A stretch of 64,000 bases of DNA from JAHFTW01 sp038046785 (GTDB lineage: Archaea; Thermoplasmatota; E2; JACPAO01; JAHFTW01). Within the stretch, counting starts at the first letter, position 1. Every line of letters begins with the position of its first letter. The DNA lies in contig JBBSVM010000003.1 of assembly GCA_038046785.1 (NCBI GenBank), positions 276,773-340,772 on the forward strand, written 5' to 3'. The translations under genes were made by a program, and so were the position numbers. The notes under the pieces are model-generated. The model saw nothing but the letters and a program-made list of their open reading frames with translations. It ran no database searches and was not told where the DNA came from. Positions 58,078 to 64,000 of the stretch are shown one piece after another.

Positions 58078-61000
58078 CTACTGGTGGCGAGAGCAGTGCA
58101 GGGATTCCGCCTTGGCGGGACTCTTGCACGGCTCGCCCGTTTTTGTCGTGGCGTGACAGACGCCGTCTGGCACGACCTTTGCCTTCTTGGTGGGCTTCAC
58201 GGCTGCGGGGCTGCGGGATTTGGGTTCCGCCTTCGCCGCCTTCGCTTTCACCGCTTTCGGCTCCGCCTTGCTGACCTTGACCTTCTTGGTCGCCTTGACC
58301 CGCTTGGGCGCGGGTTCTGATTCTTCGGCAGCGGGTGCCAGGGATGGAACGGACAGGCGTGCTTGCTTTGCGGCAGCCTTGCGGCGCGGCGCGGCGACCT
58401 CTGGTTCCGGCTGCGCGGGCGGCGGGGCTGCCGCAACAGGAACAGAGGTGCCTCCGGGGATGACGAACGCCTCCCGGCTGCGGCGAGGCGCGGTGAAGGG
58501 GTCCACCAAGTCGATGAGTTTCGGATCCGGCTTCTCACGCTCCGGGCGCGGGGCGGGCGGCGTTGGCCGGGGCGCTTGGCGCTGCTGGTCATGAGAGCGC
58601 CGTGCATCCCGTTCGTGCCCGTCGCGGCCGCGGTGCTCGCTGCGCTCGCGACGGCCTTGCCAGACCCCGCCGCGGGGGTGGCGGTCGCGTCCAGCGCCGC
58701 GCGGGTCGCGGCCCTCCTCGCGGCGCAGCTCCAGGAGGCGGATTTTCTCGAGGGTGGAGCCGAGCGCCTCGAAGGCGGGGTTGTCGGCGAGCGTGCGCTC
58801 GTCGCCGACGAGGATGAAGTTGCGTTTGGCGCGCGTCACCGCGACGTTGAGGCGGCGCTCATCCTCGACGAAGCCGAGACGGTGCTGCGGATTGGAACGC
58901 ACCGTGCTGTAGAGGACGACGTCCCATTCGCGCCCTTGCGCACCGTCCACGGTGCTCACCTCCACGGTGGGGAGGCGACGGCGGATCGCCTCACGCTGCG
59001 CCTGGTATGGCGTCAAGACCGCGAGGGTCCAGCCGCGCTCGCGCAGCTCGTTGCCGAAGCGCTGTACCAGCTGCGCCACAGCGTCCACTTCGAAGTCGTT
59101 GCTGATGCTGCCGTTGCGGGCGCGTTCGTTCTCGCGGCCGGTGACGTGCTGGAACGCAGCCGCGGGAAGGCCGGGCAGACCTTCCTGACTTGCCGCTGAC
59201 GCATGGGTCTGCAGCCGACCCTCGTAGTAGCGCGCATTCGAGAAAGCGACAATGGGCTCGCGCATCCGGAACTGCGTCTCCAGCATCTTCGTGCGGCCTT
59301 TGCCGGTGAGCTCCTCGATGCGCTCGAAAAGGGTGACGTCGAGTCCCGCCTCCTTCGCATCCATCGAGACAACGGTGGGGGGAAGCTGCTTGGGGTCGCC
59401 AGCAAGGACAAGGCGGCGGCCGCGCAGCACCGCGGCGAGGCTGCTCGGAGCCGTGGCTTGGCCCGCCTCATCGTGGATGACGTAGTCAAAGATGAAGGGC
59501 GAGAGGCCGCCCTTCGGGTCGATGTAACGGAAGGCGCCGTAGTTCGTCGTGGCGACGACGATGCCCTGTTCGGCCGCCCAACGCACGAAGAGCGGGGCGT
59601 CGAGCGGGTCGATGCGGGCCGCCTGCGCGTTCTCGTCGCGCAAGTTGGGGGCGTGGCCGACGCGCACCGCGAGGAAGCCGCTGCGGCGCAGCCCGACGAC
59701 CAGGTTGTCCACGGCGGCGTTGGAGTCGGCGGTGACGAGAACGGAGTGGCCCGCCTTGGCGATGGCCATGGCGAGGTGAACCAAGGTGTGCGTCTTGCCG
59801 GTTCCGGGGGGGCCCAGAATGAGGCGCACGCGGCCGCCGGAGAGGACGCCGTTGATGGCGTCGCGCTGCGTCGGCGTGAGCTCCTCCCCTTCCAGGGTCT
59901 GCGCCAGCTCGGCGGGCGGCTCGGTCTCGCCCAAAAGTGCCGCGCGCAGGAGGCCATCCGGGCCGTCGTCCACCGGCGTGGTGGCCCCCATGGCGCGCAC
60001 GGCGCCGGCGACGGCACTGTGGTACGCTTCGAACACTTTGGCGTCGAAGATGAGGTTGAGTGTCAGGTTGCGCGGCAGGTGGTGGCGCGGCGCCCCGGCG
60101 GGGAACTCCAGGATGATGCGGCGGCTGGTGATGCGGGAGACCAGGCCGCGGGCGAGCTCCTCGCGCTTGCCCGCCTCAACGAGGGCGACCTCGGAGCCGG
60201 GCGCCATGTTGGTGGGCGGCAGGCGGCCGTCGTTCGACTCCAGGGTCATGCCGTCGCCGGACTTCTCGACCACGTGCAGGTCGGGCAGGGCGACCCCTTC
60301 GCGGCGGCGCTCGCGCTCGGGCTGGCGGGCATGCATGTCCGCGAGGAACTCCCGTTCGTGCTCCTCGGCGAGGCCGAGGGCGCTGTTCCACTCCGAGAGG
60401 ACCGCGACTGCTTCGCTGCGGCCGCCGGTGGGAATGCGCGTCTTGTCCAGGATTTTCTTGAGCTTGGCGTCGTCGAGCGGGCCCTTGAGTTTGTGCTTGG
60501 CACAGTAGGCGGTGGCCGCCTCGAGGAGAGCGGAGGAGGGGAAGACGAAGCGCAGCTCGGGGTAGCGGCCCCACGCCGTGACCAGATCGGTCTTTGCCGC
60601 GTTGGCAAGTGCTGCGAAGGCGCGGCCGCGCCAGGCGTGGCGGCGCGCATCGTACAGGCTGGGATGCGGCAGATCGGGGGTGACCGGCGTGAAACGGGGA
60701 TGGGCGAGACGCAGCAGATGAAGCGGCCCCAATTCGGCAGCGACGAGCAACGAAGCAGCAAGTCCGCCCACGGCACGCGCGGCTTGGCGCACTCGCTCCG
60801 GTTTGATGCTCTCGCCGGCGTGGGCGGCGTGCGCCGCCTCGGCGACGATGGGAGTGAGGCTGTGCAGGTCGTCGGCCGGGATGCCGCGCAGAGCGAGGGC
60901 AGCGCCAACAAGCGATTCGAGATCTTCCGCCGTCATCGCCTCGCCCGGCTTCTCCGCGAGGAGAAGGCCCGCGACGACGCGGTCCATCTGGATGGCAGCA

Positions 61001-62124
61001 AGGCGCCACTTGTCGCCCCACGGCGGCATGCGGCACAAATCGGCGGCAACCGGGAGGACGACGGCGTCTTCGATGACGCCCGGTTTGCCGAGGGTTCGGA
61101 AGGCGACCGTCGCAAGGCGCAGGATGGCGCGCGCATCCGCCTGCGGTGTCGCCAACAGCCAACCCGATGGTGCTTCAGCGTGCTTGTCGGGCAGATCCGC
61201 GAGTTTCAGGGTGGCGGCGGCGCCTGGAACAAGCACACCTTCGTGGAGGATGACGAGGCCGGGTGTCGCTGCGGCGCGGCGCGTGGCAACGTCGCGAGCG
61301 CGGCTGCGCACGAAGGGGCCCGCCTCGGCGACGCGCATCGTCTGCGGAATGTCGGCCGGCTCCCACGGCCCTTCGGGGCCGAAACGGCGGCCGTCCGGCT
61401 CGGGCCGCAAGGTCTCGACGTGGAGACGGTACTGGATGCGCGGCAGGACGCCGAGGTCGCGCGCCTGCTCCTCGGTGCAGCGGTAGAGAAGTGGACCAAA
61501 CGCGCGCGCCCAGGGGCGCGTCGCGGTCAAATCGATGGCAGAGGGAAGTCGGCTGACGGAGAGCCGGTAGCGGAAAGGAACCTCGCGCAGCATCTCGCCA
61601 AGCGCCGCCTGGACCGCATCCGCCTCAAGGAGGACGAGCAGGCCAGTGGACGCGAAGCGGCCCCAGCTGGCAAGCGGCACCGTCTCCAACTCTTGGATGT
61701 CGGCGACGACGAGGGTGCCATCGTCGCGCGGCTCGAGGAAATGATGATCGAGAAGTGTCGAGGGCTTGAGAGCGAAACGCGACTCCAACTCGGAACGCAG
61801 CCCCGGGGCCTCCGACGGCGAGCAGACCAAGAGGACGTTCATCGTCGGGTTGCCGTTGATGATCTCCGCCATCGCGGCGAAGGGAAGGTCCCCGACGGGA
61901 AGCCCCAAGCTGAGCGCCACGAGACCTGTCTTGCCACCGGCAACCCAGGCATCCAACGATTGCCGCTGCCACGCATAGGGCAGCTCGGTGCCGTCGATGC
62001 GGCCAATGACTTTCGATTCGCCACGCGCGCGGTTGAGGGCGGCGCGGCGCTCCGCGTCACGAACCGCGTCGCTGCGGCACTGCGAACAAGTCGCGGCCAG
62101 GTTGCCGTGGGGGCAATACGCCAT
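58078..62124 (-). CDS. UPF1/DNA2-like superfamily 1 helicase with terminal zinc motifs
   Basis: A 1348-residue protein. ATG 62124 starts with a Cys cluster CPHGNLAATCSQC. The N-terminal 700 residues are a degenerate SF2-like or novel region. The helicase is at about 745-1140: motif I GPPGTGKTHTLVHL, II DEAGQATAPS, III-like GDPKQLPPTV, then QFRMREPIVAF, V TVDGAQGREWDVVLY and VI NVAVTRAKRNF. An Ala/Pro/Lys-rich linker leads to a final Cys3His motif CHATTKTGEPCKSPA ... HCSRHQ. It would unwind DNA or RNA. Confidence 0.9.
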   Translation of the reverse strand: MAYCPHGNLAATCSQCRSDAVRDAERRAALNRARGESKVIGRIDGTELPYAWQRQSLDAWVAGGKTGLVALSLGLPVGDLPFAAMAEIINGNPTMNVLLVCSPSEAPGLRSELESRFALKPSTLLDHHFLEPRDDGTLVVADIQELETVPLASWGRFASTGLLVLLEADAVQAALGEMLREVPFRYRLSVSRLPSAIDLTATRPWARAFGPLLYRCTEEQARDLGVLPRIQYRLHVETLRPEPDGRRFGPEGPWEPADIPQTMRVAEAGPFVRSRARDVATRRAAATPGLVILHEGVLVPGAAATLKLADLPDKHAEAPSGWLLATPQADARAILRLATVAFRTLGKPGVIEDAVVLPVAADLCRMPPWGDKWRLAAIQMDRVVAGLLLAEKPGEAMTAEDLESLVGAALALRGIPADDLHSLTPIVAEAAHAAHAGESIKPERVRQAARAVGGLAASLLVAAELGPLHLLRLAHPRFTPVTPDLPHPSLYDARRHAWRGRAFAALANAAKTDLVTAWGRYPELRFVFPSSALLEAATAYCAKHKLKGPLDDAKLKKILDKTRIPTGGRSEAVAVLSEWNSALGLAEEHEREFLADMHARQPERERRREGVALPDLHVVEKSGDGMTLESNDGRLPPTNMAPGSEVALVEAGKREELARGLVSRITSRRIILEFPAGAPRHHLPRNLTLNLIFDAKVFEAYHSAVAGAVRAMGATTPVDDGPDGLLRAALLGETEPPAELAQTLEGEELTPTQRDAINGVLSGGRVRLILGPPGTGKTHTLVHLAMAIAKAGHSVLVTADSNAAVDNLVVGLRRSGFLAVRVGHAPNLRDENAQAARIDPLDAPLFVRWAAEQGIVVATTNYGAFRYIDPKGGLSPFIFDYVIHDEAGQATAPSSLAAVLRGRRLVLAGDPKQLPPTVVSMDAKEAGLDVTLFERIEELTGKGRTKMLETQFRMREPIVAFSNARYYEGRLQTHASAASQEGLPGLPAAAFQHVTGRENERARNGSISNDFEVDAVAQLVQRFGNELRERGWTLAVLTPYQAQREAIRRRLPTVEVSTVDGAQGREWDVVLYSTVRSNPQHRLGFVEDERRLNVAVTRAKRNFILVGDERTLADNPAFEALGSTLEKIRLLELRREEGRDPRGAGRDRHPRGGVWQGRRERSEHRGRDGHERDARRSHDQQRQAPRPTPPAPRPEREKPDPKLIDLVDPFTAPRRSREAFVIPGGTSVPVAAAPPPAQPEPEVAAPRRKAAAKQARLSVPSLAPAAEESEPAPKRVKATKKVKVSKAEPKAVKAKAAKAEPKSRSPAAVKPTKKAKVVPDGVCHATTKTGEPCKSPAKAESLHCSRHQ

Positions 62125-62218
62125 GATTCCTCGAAGTGAGGATGATGCCGCGAAGCCGCGCGGAGCGGGTACCAAGTGATCCAGGCGCGCGATGGCGCAG
62201 CCTGGAAAGGAGAGGTGT

Positions 62219-62338
<120 letters not shown>

Positions 62339-62496
62339 CCACTGATATGAAGACACAACCACCGCCGAAGCGATGGAGGTGCAGTAACGTGCACACGCAG
62401 CCTTTTGGAAGCAGAATACCGAAGTCAACTCCACGGTTCCCCATGAAAGGGGTCCCGACCGCCGAAGCGGAAGGAGGACATTCAGATGTGTTAGAA

Positions 62497-64000
<1,504 letters not shown>

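Noticed and set aside
59203..62139. A 978-codon open frame on the plus strand opposite the helicase
   Set aside because: It is a by-product of high GC in the third codon positions of the helicase gene. It has a low-complexity His/Gly/Arg composition and no motif, while the minus strand has all helicase motifs.

Overview
This window comes from a high-GC archaeon. The archaeal marks are: purP (the archaeal FAICAR synthetase), a transketolase split into two genes, tRNA genes without an encoded CCA, archaeal-type 23S and 5S rRNA, C-terminal signals resembling PGF-CTERM, and repeated TATA-like boxes about 25 bp upstream of start codons (leaderless transcripts). Split cytochrome b, a Rieske protein and a CxxCH cytochrome indicate respiration. 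Lys/Ala-rich tails and no strong acidic bias argue against haloarchaea. An aerobic, mesophilic Thermoplasmatota-like lineage is my best guess, from gene content only.

Left part (1-21 kb) is housekeeping. It holds two overlapping thymidylate-kinase-like genes, an amino-acid permease with C-terminal universal-stress domains, tRNA-Ser(GCU) and tRNA-Leu(GAG), a transketolase operon, a rhodanese, and the two-step agmatine-to-putrescine route (agmatine deiminase at 14.5 kb, N-carbamoylputrescine amidohydrolase at 8.8 kb). A peptide-transporter-like MFS gene is linked to an Xaa-Pro aminopeptidase. Surface proteins and lipoproteins, an ACT-fused malic enzyme and three consecutive DUF1801 genes complete this part.

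The middle (about 21-47.7 kb) is an accessory and defence island. It contains two SIR2-like proteins and a six-gene minus-strand operon: C5 methyltransferase, HSP90/MORC-type ATPase, Z1 ATPase, DUF4420 nuclease, a second PD-(D/E)XK-like protein and an unknown protein. This resembles MZA/MutL-Z1 systems but no AIPR gene is recognisable. A BglII-like candidate nuclease is divergent from it. Next come a three-gene SMC-like ATPase operon and a second restriction-modification style operon (RHH regulator, unknown, C5 methyltransferase, small protein, Vsr). The right end carries a serine recombinase, a divergon of tandem-RHH-like proteins, and a tyrosine integrase with a coiled-coil partner.

Right part (47.7-64 kb) returns to core genes: the cytochrome bc-type operon, a PqqD-like protein, two related lipoproteins, purP, DUF2200, nitroreductase, DoxX, a Rieske-fold protein that lacks both cluster cysteines, an F420-dependent NADP reductase-like protein, an SRPBCC protein, a 1348-residue UPF1/DNA2-like helicase, 5S rRNA and the 3' half of 23S rRNA, which runs off the window end.
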